Below are positions 34,219-46,200 of a DNA stretch of 64,000 bases, piece after piece (within the stretch, counting starts at the first letter, position 1; every line of letters starts with the position of its first letter). The DNA comes from Hyaloperonospora brassicae (lineage: Eukaryota > Oomycota > Peronosporomycetes > Peronosporales > Peronosporaceae). A program made the position numbers and the translations under genes. The notes beneath the pieces are model-generated. The model was not told the DNA's origin. It saw only the letters and a program-made list of their open reading frames with translations, and did no database searches. The stretch is from assembly GCA_947650285.1 (NCBI GenBank), contig CANTFL010000183.1, forward strand, positions 62,001 through 126,000, read 5' to 3'.

Positions 34219-37200
34219 GTAGAACTGAGATCCGTCACTTCTCTACGAGGTAAAGTGAAACAGGGCTTAGCCTTACTGATCTCTGGGCCCGCCAGCACAG
34301 AGCGTGGATACAATCCTGGCTTGTTAGTCGCCGATGCGAAAGTTAAAGGCTTTGAGAAGCATTGGTCAATCCTAATCAACTCCGGAGCATCATGCAATTA
34401 TGCTCGATGTCGTTCCCTTGAAGGAAGTCAGCGATATGCTGAAGCGCTCAAAGCTCATGGAGGTAATTCGATCACCATTCGTTTAGCGACTGGTAGTCGA
34501 GTCACGGTGCCTAAAGTTACGATGAACTTGGGTGTGAAGTTTTTGGACTTTGACAGCATTGAAAGCTGTCCTGTCCTCGATTTGAATTCGAGATATGATC
34601 TCATCCTGGGTATGGCTTGGCTTGAACGCCATAAGCCATGGATTGATTGGAGGTCTAAGACCTTAGGCGCCACGCGCAATGTTTCTAGAGAAGCTTTGGA
34701 GAGTCATGAACCCACCTTTTCTAGGCAACAAAAGCGCTATTGGCGCGAGTCATTGACGGAAGATGTCAATGTACTGGACATTGGTATGTCAGAGTTTATC
34801 AACTCCAATGTCAATGACATCCATATTGAGCGGAGCTCTTTCACCGTATGTGAAGAGAGTAATACTCCGCTGAGTGATACTCGTTGTGATACTGAGCCAC
34901 TGCATGCTGCAGGCATGGTTGGCCTAGGGCCGAGAAATCAAGAATGTAATTCCTCTGATGTCAGTGCAGTGGCAAGTCAAATTCCACCGAGAGAGGGCGG
35001 CCGAGGTGGCACCTCACTGAATGTCGGTAATGACATTTTTGGCGAGAAGCCAGAGTGTTCAGGGCTAGGCCCGAATGCTGTACGTGAAGTGTTACGTGTA
35101 AATCCACTGGGTGAAGTGTTCGAGTTTCGTAACACTTCACCAGATGTCGTTCAAGACATGAGCCTTCCTATAGAGCGTGACAAGATAAATAGCAATCACG
35201 GGGAACCTACTGTCCCGGCCTGTAGGAGGCGTAAGGTTTCTTTGAGGAAACAATACTAGCGTCGGGTGGCAACTCTCAAGCGCCCAACGTCGAATAAGTC
35301 ACGAAGTGATGATAGTAATAATACCTTATATACACTTGTCAATGGGTTGACTGGCCATGTTGATGGCAATTTTAGTCTTGAGACTCTTCCATCTTTGGAT
35401 ACTCTATTTGGCCTAGACGAAATGTCTAACGGCGAATTTGGCCAAGCCTTACAGGCAGGAGAGTTATCCGAATTAGTGGTCATTCGACCGGATATTGAGT
35501 TGAACTCATCCTCGTTATTGAACGAGTCTGTCCTTGAGGACAAAAGGGTGGCATTGGATGCCCGTAGTGGATCTTCGATACTTCAGGATCCTCTTGATCC
35601 GTTCTATCCTTTGATAAATGAGTTTCAAGGTGTGGTGTGTCACAACCCACCGTCCGTCTTGCCTCCCGATAGAGGTGTACGTCATGAAATTGACTTGGTT
35701 CCTGGAACTAAATACTGCGTAACACGGCAGTGGCCTTTACCGAAGGAACAGTGTGACGTCATTGACGAATTCTTTCGTGCAAAGCACGCGGCAGGAATGG
35801 CACGTGAGAGCAAATCTCCCCATTCCACACCGATCTTCTGTGTCAAAAAGCCCAATGGGAAGTGGCGCATTGTTCATTCTTACAATAAGCTTAATGCGGC
35901 CACCATCCCGGCTCAGACACCAATTCCGAGGAAGTGGATTCTTCAGAACAACATGGTGGGATGTAGAATGTACATTGCTCTCGACTTATTCGATGTTTAG
36001 TACCAGCTGCTCATGCGAGAAAGCGATATTCCGCTGACAGCGGTCAGAACTCCGAGCGGTATGCGATGGGAGTGGCTTGTAATGCCGCAAGGGTTATCAA
36101 ATGCCTCGGCTACGTTCAATCGTCTTGTGACGCAACTGTTAAGACCTCACAGAGGTTATGCACAGACCTACTTTGATGACATCTTTGTCCATAGTCGTGC
36201 TATGAACAGTTGGTCGGATGTGGACAATCACATTGACCATTTACGAGCGGTGCTCGAGTGCATGCGCACGAAAAAGCTGTACGCCAACGCATCTAAGTGC
36301 ATATTCGGTGCAGAAGAGATTCCCTTTTTAGGGTGCTTTATTGGCAAGCGAGGCCTTAGAGCGGATCCCGCTAAGGTAAAAGCCATAGTTGGTTGGCCGG
36401 TTCCTAAGAACCAAAATGACTTACGTAACTGGCTTGGTCTTGCCAATTACTTACACAAGTATAGTGCGAACTATGCGGACATGGCTCGGCTATTATCCAA
36501 TCTCCTTAAAAAAGGAGGTGGAATGGTGCTGGACTAGCAATGAGCACGATGCTTGTCAAGCATTAAAGGAGAGTCTCCTTCATGCGCCAATCTTGGCTTT
36601 GCCTGATCCTGATCGATCTTTCAGTGTCGTCTGTGACGCATCTGACTTTGCCATCGGCAGTGCTCTGTTACAAACAGATAATGATGGACGGGAACGCGTA
36701 ATTGCGTTTGAGTCTCGGAAGCTGAAGGCTGCAGAAAAGAACTATCCTGTTCATGACAAAGAGCTACTTGCAATGAAGTATGCTCTCGTCAAATTCAGAG
36801 TTCATCTTCTTGGCTCTAAGCCGTTTGTGATCTTCACAGATCAAGCGTCACTACGCACTGCGACCCAATCGCCTCACCTCTCTCAGAGAATGGCTCGTTG
36901 GCTCTTATTCTTTGCGGAATATGACTTCGAGGTGAAGTATAAGCCGGGCAAGCAGAATGCTTTGGCTGATGCGTTGTCACGCAGGCCTGACTTTGAGCTT
37001 GCTCATGTTACGACTCTTTCATCATTGGTCACAGACCTCATTCGTTCGGCATATGCCAAGGATGAACACTGTGTAGCTTTGCTACGTGCTCTAGGGAGAG
37101 AGGAGTTTAATGACTCAGACATTAAATTGTCGGCACGTTTGCATGCGAGGCTACATCGATATTCCATCGATCAAGGCCTGTTGTGCTATATCACGGATGT

Positions 37201-38424
37201 GGAGGGTACCCCTCGAATCGTTGTCCCTCACGATGAGGAATTGAAGTATCGCATCCTCTATGAGGTGCATGATACTGCGTTGAGTGGTCATCTCGGTCGC
37301 GAGAAGTCATATAGCTCAGTTAGCCAATATTATTGGTGACCCAAACTTTACAAATGGGTAAGCACATATGTGCGTACGTGTGAAACGTGTCAACGGGTGA
37401 AACCCTCAGCTCACGCGACCGCGCCGCTGGCTAGTTTGCCTGTACGCAAGTGGTGTTAAAAGTCCACCAGCATGGAATTCGTGTTAGGTTTACCGAAAGA
37501 TTCGTATGGCAATACGGGTATTGTGGTCTTTGCTGACCGTTTGATCAAGATGGCTCATTTAGCGGCGGTGCCGGATACCATTGATGGTGAGGGTATAGCT
37601 ACGCTGTATATCGAGTGTTTCGATAACACGGGTTGCCTTTGGCAATCGTCTCTGATCGAGACCCTCGCTTCACTGGGAAGTTTTGGAAGTCCATCTTCAA
37701 GGTGCTCGGCACACGATTGGACATGTCCACAGCGAGTCATCCGCATACTGATGGTCAAACCGAGCGAGTGAATCGCATCATCGGTGACATTTTGGGCAGT
37801 GTTTGCGCTGAAACGCCTAAGCGTTGGATTTCGATGGTCCCTGTCGTTGAGTTCGCGTTGAATAACGCCGTGCATGCCTCCACCGGCTACACCCCGTTCT
37901 ATGTGAATGGTCTCACACACCCTCGCGTTCCGTTAACGCTACCACTGCGTGGTTCAGAGCTTGGTGGGGGAGGAGTTGCCGATCGGCTTGCTGATATCAG
38001 CCCTTCTACTGTTCAAAAACAGGTGAGCGAGTTTCTCGCAACGCGATTGAATGTCTTACGACATGTGCGTGACGCACTGGCTGATAGCCAAGACAAGCAG
38101 AAGGAACAAGCTGATGCTAAAGGCAGACGTTGTATTGAACGTTATGAGGTCGGAGACCAAGTTCTACTCAATGCTAAAAACTTACCTATAAATGTAGTGT
38201 CTGCTGTCTTCAAGACAAAGTTGCGTCCTCGCTTCATTGGACCATTCACGGTCGTCGCCAAGAAGGGACTTGCGTATACGCTCAACCTTCCGCGCAAACT
38301 GCGCTCACACCCAGTGTCCTACGTCGGCTTGCTTAAGCCGTATCGGGATCCATCCCACGTGAACTTGAAGGCGCTTGCGCCGCGTAAGTTGGTCTTGCCA
38401 TCGGTTACTGAAATCGAATCATAG
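34199..38424 (+). pseudogene. pol of element A: protease, RT, RNase H, integrase (multiple stops)
   Basis: Protease: SGAS motif preceded by Asn (codon 34378-34380) instead of the catalytic Asp. RT: KSPHSTPIFCVKKPNGKWR, PQGLSNASATFNRL and the active site YFDD (36169-36180). RNase H: CDASD, DKELLAM, FTDQASL and NALADALSRRPD. Integrase: an HHCC finger (HDTALSGHLG, CETCQ), then the DDE core (VFADRLIKMAHL, TDGQTERVNR, VPVVEFALNN). Breaks are TAG 35257-35259, TAG 35998-36000 inside the RT palm, a +1 shift at the A-run near 36505, TGA 37337-37339 and a TAA near 37457 around the integrase finger, and a shift near 37630. Most are shared with B and C. The product cannot be made as one polyprotein. Confidence 0.9.
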
Positions 38425-38829
38425 GTCAATCTGAACCTCCATCCGGGCCTGGCACGACTCCAATGCCTGGATACAGACTTGACCAAGCCCCCACGCCTCA
38501 ACACGGGCTCGCATCGCGTAAAGCCTCACTCTGGGTCTTAACCAATGTCTCACGGAGACCACTCAGCTCGAGAAGCACCTTCTCATGCTCCTCCTTCGGT
38601 AAACCGACCACCTCCGACGCTGATCGACGATCAAGGAAACCTCCAGTTCCATGTGGAGCGACTCCTGAAACGACGTCGTCGCCAGGGTTAACATCAGTAT
38701 CTGGTGAAGTGGTGAGGGTACCCGGATTCGGAGAACTTATGAGAGTTTGAGACACCCACTCGGCAGGATCGCCCATACGCCGTTGATGTTTTTGAACATC
38801 GTAGCAGGGGTCGTTTCTCGACCGAGAGC
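38425..38829 (+). pseudogene. Integrase tail and chromodomain remnant of element A
   Basis: In the integrase frame, after TAG 38422-38424, a Pro/Ser/His-rich linker leads to a chromodomain: FHVERLLKRRRRQG, QYLVKW, GYPDSEN and AVDVFEHR. Three stops interrupt it: TAA 38689-38691, TGA 38713-38715 and TGA 38740-38742. Chromodomains guide gypsy integration to marked chromatin. This one is dead, although the same DNA is open on the opposite strand. Confidence 0.8.
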
Positions 38830-39664
38830 GCTTCTCACCAATAGTGGTGGAAGCAGGTGGGTAGTTGGATCCCGCTTGACCAACACCCAAATCAAGCGGC
38901 ACAGCCGGAGCATAGCGTGTGCGAGTTCGCAACTGGCCTCTCGCCTTAAGCTTGGCGTAATCATACCGAAGCTTTCGTTCTAGATGAACATCTGCCACAT
39001 CGGCACTTGCTCTGAGAGCTAACACGCTGCTGAGGTGTCGTTTTAGATGCAATCAGCGAACAAAACCGTTGTATTCTTCCTCCTGAGATTCGCCTGCGAA
39101 TAAGAGGACGGGAATACCCTTCATAGGTGGAGCCGGTGCACCCCGTACTTGCGTGTCAAGTCGCAGCTTGTATTGACTCTGAGTCGTCAAGTAAGGTTGC
39201 AGGTACCTCTCGCGAAGTACCTATCGACTCGCCACCTCATCAGAAGATGTAGGATCAGCGCCAATGGCCCGCGCTGCCAAAGAACGACCTGTCGTTTGGC
39301 GTATACGTTCTTCCACACCGAGTGAGGTAAATAGATAGCCACGACGACCCTCAAGGGTTGCAGCAATCTACATACGGCGCTGAGCGCTCTCCTTTCGTTG
39401 GATAGCCAACTGTTGTTGCCCATCGAGCGGATTGGTGATGATTCAATCGCCCACGATAAGTGTTTGATGCGGCGCCGATGGCGCGTTGGCTTCGCCACGC
39501 TCGGCAAATGGGTTTGGTGCAATATGAGGCGCTGCCTCTTGCACTGGTGCGTCGTACATTGTCCTCTCGTCACCATGGATTTCGGTATCGCTACCATAAT
39601 CCACTTCCACATCACTGTCGAGGTAGGAAGAGAGAGTCGAAGACTCATGGGGTGGCGATGCCAT
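38498..39664 (-). pseudogene. Antisense frame of element A (homolog of the B and C antisense proteins)
   Basis: The minus-strand ATG (39664) opens a frame homologous along its length to the antisense frames of B and C: shared HESSTLSSY/NESRTLSSY, VDYGSDT, APNPF, IITNPLD, GVPILLFAGE-like, RHLSSV, LRASADVADV, LKARGQLRTRTRYAP and KEEHEKVL. All pieces stay in one frame over about 389 codons but are cut by four stops (two TGA, two TAG). The coiled-coil end is lost by a one-base insertion. By eye 50-65% of residues match B, although nearby pol is over 99% identical. Function unknown. Confidence 0.7.
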
Positions 39665-39767
39665 AGTGTTTTGTGTTTTGCCAACCGTAAGGTTGAAGCG
39701 CACATACACCGTCCTCTTCGAGGATAAAGATTCGATTGAAGTTTTGTGGTAACGTCAGTCTGGTGGG

Positions 39768-40299
39768 TGTAACGAGGTTGCACGTCGACTGGTAGTCGAC
39801 AATAGGTGTGGTACACACACGGGATGGGATCCCCTATAAAGTAATATTAGAACACAAGTATCAATAGTTGAAGACTGATGTCTGTCAACCATTGATTACG
39901 AGATCTTTTGAGAAGTTTATTTAGTACATTAGCGAGTAGGTGAATTCCGTTGTTCTAAGGTGTTCTTTCAGGTTAAAAGAAGAAATATAATTCAGTTCCC
40001 ATTTTGATCCGATAGACACGTGCCTCTTTAATGGCGTCTTGCGATCTTTGAGGAGATAACAACGCCTTGTTAAGGCAGCTACTCCTTGTGTACTCTGTGC
40101 GTCGATTTTCGGAATCATTTTTCCCCTTGGAACAGGGACCGTAAGCTCTTTGAGCTTGTTGACGCTTTGAGTCGGATTATTTGCACCAACCCTTGGCTCT
40201 CTGAGCTGTTGACTCTTTGTATCGGGTTCGTAGAACCAAAATTGCTCGTCGAGCGTTAAAGTATTCCTCGGAATTAAGGAGCTGTGTAGCTCCGCTACA
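39768..40299 (+). repeat. 3' LTR of element A (532 bp)
   Basis: Starts TGTAACGAGGTTGCACG and ends CTCCGCTACA. It is preceded by a short purine tract (GGTGGG) that could prime plus-strand synthesis. It differs from the 5' LTR at roughly one position in eight by eye, suggesting an old insertion. Confidence 0.88.
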
Positions 40300-43200
40300 G
40301 TATTTGCCTTTCTTGATCCTTACGAGTGACGCCCACTGTATTCAGCAGCCTTACATTTAAATAACTGTGTTTCATGAGCTTTAATAAGCACCTGGAACCA
40401 CAAGGAGCGGGACCAAAAAATTATACAAACAGAAATCAAGAAACATGTCCAGTTTAAGCGGCCGTAAGCCTTTACAAATTTAAATAACACCGCGATTAAG
40501 ACTTTGTCTGTCTCTATCAGCAAAAGATATATGTAATAAAGAAAGCGTTAATAGTGGTGACGGGACTTTTTTATGGAAAAGTTCCTATTATCGACGTAAA
40601 TGAAACGCTTCATGATCTGGCACATTTTATAAGTCAGTAAACACGTCATGGTTTTGACATCAATTAGCATCGTCAAAATTGTTCGGTAATTACCGAGATA
40701 TGACCGAGATTTTGAATTTCACAAAAGAGCCACGAAACTATTTGCGTTAAGAGAAGAGCCGTATTATACGCCAGAATTGGTAGCAAATTGAGATCGAAAG
40801 GATAGCTCCCGAGATGTCCGGAGCTATTATTTAGAAAGCTACCGACAACACATTAGGCCCCTGGTGCAGAATAATGTCGCAAGTGGCAAATATACAGTCA
40901 ACTAGACGGTGGTCAGAGTATCATTGAGATGTTTTACCCGATCTAAAGATATTAAATCTTTTTTTGTAGCCGTATGGTGTTCTTGAGCGACTAAATATAT
41001 TAACTGTTGTTGCGGTGAGAAATTGGGGTCGCCTAAAAGATCTTCCAAATAGCTTCAAAATAGCTGTTTAGCATCGGACGAATCCGTACCCTTAATAACG
41101 TACAAGCGATGTTGCATTTTAATCGGCATGCGGAAGAGATACGACTACGGTGGCCCAAACCGTTTCCGCGAGCTTGTCTTAATTTTGGGCACATGGTAAT
41201 TTATTTATGGGCCCTATCTGAGCTAACTACATTATTGTTGTTTTAAATTGAGAATGTCGCGCCCTGGTGCCGAGCATCCGCTCCAAAGGTTTAGAATTAT
41301 ATAACTTTAGCGAAAAAAGGCCCACGATCCTTACGAAGCTCGCGAGTTCGATCGCGTCAAAGCCAGGATTTTCATACCTATCATCGTCATGTAGGTTTTG
41401 CGTTTATAATCTTTCCATACAAAGACAGGATCAGTAGCGGTGTGTCTCTCAAATGATCTGCCTCGTCTTTAATGTAAGCCACTATGTATAAATAGGTGAA
41501 ACATGACCAAAGGTAGCAAGCAGCTCTATCTAAGAGCTGTGTGCGTCGATACAAGGTTCACTCGGTAAAGGAGGTGGCTCCTACCGCGGGAGGGTTTAAA
41601 ATATATAGAAGTCAAAAATGTGATGGTCGGCCAGCAAGATATCGGAATTAATGTCGTCAAAACGATCAACACGAGGCATCGATCCGCTACAGACTTTCTC
41701 GTCGGTGTGATGCCGACGCCAAGTGTCGACTACACTGAGCGAAGTCAAACATCGAATAAAGTATGTCCTGGAAGAACTGTCGTGCTTGTCGCTTATTCGG
41801 CTATCGACCAGTACGTCGTAAAACACATTTAAGTGACCATAGATCAAATGACGAAAACCCTCTGGATACATTGGATATCAAGAAGTTCATTGAATTCCAC
41901 TATCGTTTGACTATCGCAATTTGCATGCAAATTGTAAATAGATCCTATCTGCGCGGCAACGACGATATATCTGACTTTAATTGTTCTGTACGGGATGATA
42001 GGTGCAGAAGATGAGTTCAAATCGAGAAGAGAGTATCGCCATCGTTGTTTCTCCACGATGTGAGACCCCGGATGTTTCGGGTGGATGACAGCCGAGCAAG
42101 TATCAATGGTGAAAAATTGATGATATGTCTTACAAAACATTGGTGCGATAGGTATAAACGCAAATTGTATTTTCTACAAAACACACCAAATCGTACAATA
42201 CGAAAAGATACTCGACAGTCTGATATCCTTTGCCGTTAGCCGTTGATACTAGTAAATAATAAGCGGGTATTATACCGGGGCGATGTTATCTTAGTACTCC
42301 ATCATAATCGGAATTTAATTGGGATTAGTCGATTGCAGGGGGCGCGGCCTTGTGATCTCCACCTATGGTGGTAACGAGCTGTAATGTATGTGTTATTATC
42401 GGCACCAAAATTCGTACTCGAAGCACGCAATTGTACGAGAGCGATGTAAGTGGGAAAAAGATGACATAATGAAACGAACGGTCGACAATGCGGTATCCAA
42501 GCGTGAATTCACGAAAATGGATCACGTCGATTTGCAGCTGTCGAAACGAGGCAGAATTTATCCAGTATGTTGCGTGACCATTACCAAGTGACAGCCAGCC
42601 ATCATTCGCATGATCGTCGGAGGCGACGCAAAAAGAAAAAAAATGAAAAATAACCAATGCACAATATATGCCGATCAGGTCATAGTGGTAGTTGTTGTAC
42701 AAGTGGTAGAGTGCTTGCGTAGAGCTAAAAATCGTGACGGTTTCAACAGGAAAGTTTTAATTTGAACTAGTCGACAGAAGAGACTTGCAACAATCAGGAT
42801 CGGCAAACTGTATGATACGTTAGATAGAGGTAAGCGATCTTGTTTAATTTCTTAATTCTAGTCTATGTTTGCAACGAGTCTGCATCCACCTTCTGACTAG
42901 CGTCAGACTCGACCCTAATTTTGTAGAAAGGTATTCGAAACATTGGTAAAATAGAAGCCTTGCTGGACTTATGCACGTATCATGACGTCAGTAAGATTTT
43001 GCGCCTTGTGGCGAGAAGACTGCAAGTTGACATCCTACTTGGTGCCGCCATAGATGTTGCCAACCTCATGGTTCTACTCCGCACGGATAATAAGTCCGTC
43101 GGCTTGTACCGAATTCGGCGCAGCCGAATGCAGTCGTTGAAGCAGACATAGGCGGCGATACGCGTGCAGGCATGATCCAAAGCTGACTGGCAGAGTATTC

Positions 43201-46200
43201 ATCGTCAGCAGTGAATTTGTAGACATCGAGATGGGCGTCAAAATGAGCCAACGGACCGTAGAAGTTAGGCGCGTATTAAGACATTTCATTCGCTCTGTAG
43301 GTCCAGGCTTGGTGTCGCTAGCCTTACGTGGAACATGCAACTCATCACTATAAAATTCGATCTTGACGAATCGGACAAATGGTCTCTTGGTGTGTCAATT
43401 GAGACCAGCGGTTTCCAGACGCCTGAGATGACCTGCCATCGAAGCATTATGTATAGAATATGCCATTCTGCACACGATTCGGTTCCCATTTTTAGATATG
43501 ATTGCGTCATTTATACACATACCGCAGCCAACTTAGTCCAAGGATTGTGAGGTTCAGAACGAGCCGTGGCCGGCGATGATATGACACTTGAGAGCATATG
43601 CTTAAGATTCATCGGTGGCGCACGAGATACACTGACCCGCGTAATACCAATTTGTGGCCCGCCTCTCCGACAATCTCGAGACAAGGTGGTCTCAAACTTG
43701 GGCGGAGGTAGACGCGACTCTGACCATAATATATTGTCATGAGACAACATGCGACCACACTATATTGCCGTGTGACTATATATTACGTAAACACATTATA
43801 GGGTCGAGGCGCCTCGCGAAGACTAAAATTTAAATAAACTTTTCGGGAATATAGAGCCAAGGATGCCGAACGTATCGACGTAAAGGCAGGTATCAAGGCC
43901 ACTTGTAGCCTTAAACGAGATCCGGTGACCAGGGATGGACAATTTCTCACCTTCCGGAAGGACTTTATCCTCCATCAATTTTTCTTTGATCAAAACTCAC
44001 TATTCTTCGCGCGTTCGATAGCACTAATGTGGTCGCTACGACGAAAGGTTTCGATCCTTGCGTTTCCGTTGTCTCTTGGAACCGATGATACCAGATTAAA
44101 TGTTCTCATCTTAGAATGAGGGTAGCTCACAGCCAGCTCAACTGAGTTCATAGAAGCAATAAGGGCCGTCAACCTAAGTTCACGCAAATTGCGTATAATA
44201 TAATGACGGATCTGTTCGTCATTATGTAGCTTGATCATCGCCAGCGAGCCACCACCGGACGGTTTGGCACTGTAAATAATACACTACTGAAGCATAGTTA
44301 CCCTTCGGCGTACTTCCAGCCTCATCTCGTAAAGTGTGGCATGACCGCGCGCTTTCGAAGAGGATGGATAGTTAAGAGTGGCTATAGAGGATGTACCTTC
44401 TATAATGAAGTCTGAATCGCATGGTCCTGACCAACGGTGGCGATGGCGCGGATCCTAAGCCTTTCGTAATTTCCGCAGAAGGGGCCTTACGAAGGGTAGC
44501 GAGTACCACAGGACGCGCGGCAGTACTCGATATCAGACCCGCGGAGGCTCCATCAGGCGATGTTTCAGGATTAGTCAAGTTCGACATGGTAATTAGCAAA
44601 CATCAATGGGTTAGACTATCGCATAGTAAATTTGATGCAGATCAAGAACTCCTTACATTGACCACCAAAGAAACGTGTATATTGTATATTCAGTGATATT
44701 CTGCATCGTATAAAGATTCATGACTTGTATGAACTTCATTTTACACCCATTGCGGAATCAGTACAATGCAAATGTGTTCAATGAACCCTCTCAGTTTGAC
44801 AGAAGGTTTATTAAAGTGACTACTTCAACTGTCATTGCTAGTTCGCCACAAACTTAATTGTCGCCGAAATACGTCTTTTACACATCATAGCTTCTACTAC
44901 AGCATACACAAGGTGTCTATAAACATTTAATTGTCAGTATGCTTCAGCATTATCAATTTTATGAGCGTATACATCAATTATAGCTTTAATATATTATCAA
45001 CTATGTCGAATAAGAAAGAACTGTTCGAGTGGAAGATGCCTATGGATCTCGTTCATCCGGGTGTCGTTAAGTCTTGGGATGACTGAACACATGGAATATT
45101 CTCATTAAAATGACTGGAGGAACTAAGCATTTCATATTTCGATTAATCATGCAAATCACATGAAAATTATACGTCGACGCTTTACACCATTTTGCAGAAA
45201 GCCAAGAGCAGTAGATGCCGAAAAAGGTAATCCTTGTGGATATTCATCAGTCCGTTCCTCTGATAACTCCATTCTTTATATAACGTTATTCTTGCCCATT
45301 TCGGGTCGACTTATCCTTGCATAGGCTTCGTAGGAATCTCTGAAAGCTATCACACTCAAGTTGTAGAGCGACAGGCATTATTCGAACAAAGCAATTAATT
45401 ACCAGGATGTTTTACGAATTAATTGGATCTTGCAAAGCTCGGCTTCCAACTCATCATATCGTTGTTGATCTCGTACAAGCCACTTGCTTGACTGCCTTTC
45501 CTTTTTTAAATTCTATACGAACGTTGAATTCAATCGACAATCGACTTTCTGGAACGTCGCAGAGTTTAGACATGCTCACTGACTATAAATAGGCCCGAAC
45601 CGATGAATCAATCCGCTTATTTTTATTCACCGATGCTGTTGTTAAATTGACGGGTAATGTCGTTCACTTTAGACCCGTCATGGTTGTTCGGCAAAAATTA
45701 TTTGCTAAGAATATGCCGAACGTTCTTTACTCGCAATTTTCTAAACAAAGCTAGCTCAACAATAGTGATATGTCCTTATTCGACCGCCGAGACTTTACTA
45801 GCCGAAAACTCACCGATCTATATAAGATTGACGATAGATCACCGTATCTTTACTATGTTTTTCTTTGCCGGAGTTTTCTGGTCAAATATATGACGTCATC
45901 GTATCAATATCTTTGATTCCGTATTTCAAATTTCATTTAGCTAAATTGCGTATCGCCTAAAATTGGGTCACTGTGTCGTATATTTCTTCGTTATGTATCG
46001 CTGACCCTCTTATCGCAAAGTTTGATTTTATCCGACCACATAATCGCTCGTTGCTCCATACTTTTGGCACTCATATCATTTTTTCTTGACAATCTTTGAC
46101 TTCTCTTACCCAATTAAAATATAAATAAAGCTCGCGTCGTGCCATTGGCTGTATTACTTTTACCTAGTCGGTATGTGATGAATTGATAATGGATAATGGA

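Larger units (their letters stand above)
32574..40299 (+). mobile_element. Ty3/gypsy LTR retrotransposon, element A (7,726 bp, defective)
   Basis: The order on the + strand is LTR, gag, protease, reverse transcriptase, RNase H, integrase, chromodomain remnant, then a long antisense frame and the 3' LTR. RT before integrase, plus a chromodomain, places it in the chromovirus-type Ty3/gypsy group. Coding regions carry many stops. LTRs begin TGTAACG and end GCTACA but differ from each other at roughly one base in eight. The flanks (GGAGT before, GTATT after) do not form a clear target duplication. From about 33600 to 38300 it is nearly identical to elements B and C; outside that it is clearly diverged from them. 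Confidence 0.93.

Noticed and set aside
36500..36515. A-run in RT/RNase H as a second programmed frameshift
   Set aside because: The needed shift is +1 while the A AAA AAG type sequence favours -1, and the frame shifts back about 1.1 kb later, so mutation is simpler.
41620..44696. Several moderate frames that might be one decayed gene or a Copia element
   Set aside because: Frames on both strands do not join, no RT, integrase or other signature was found, and no LTRs were visible.
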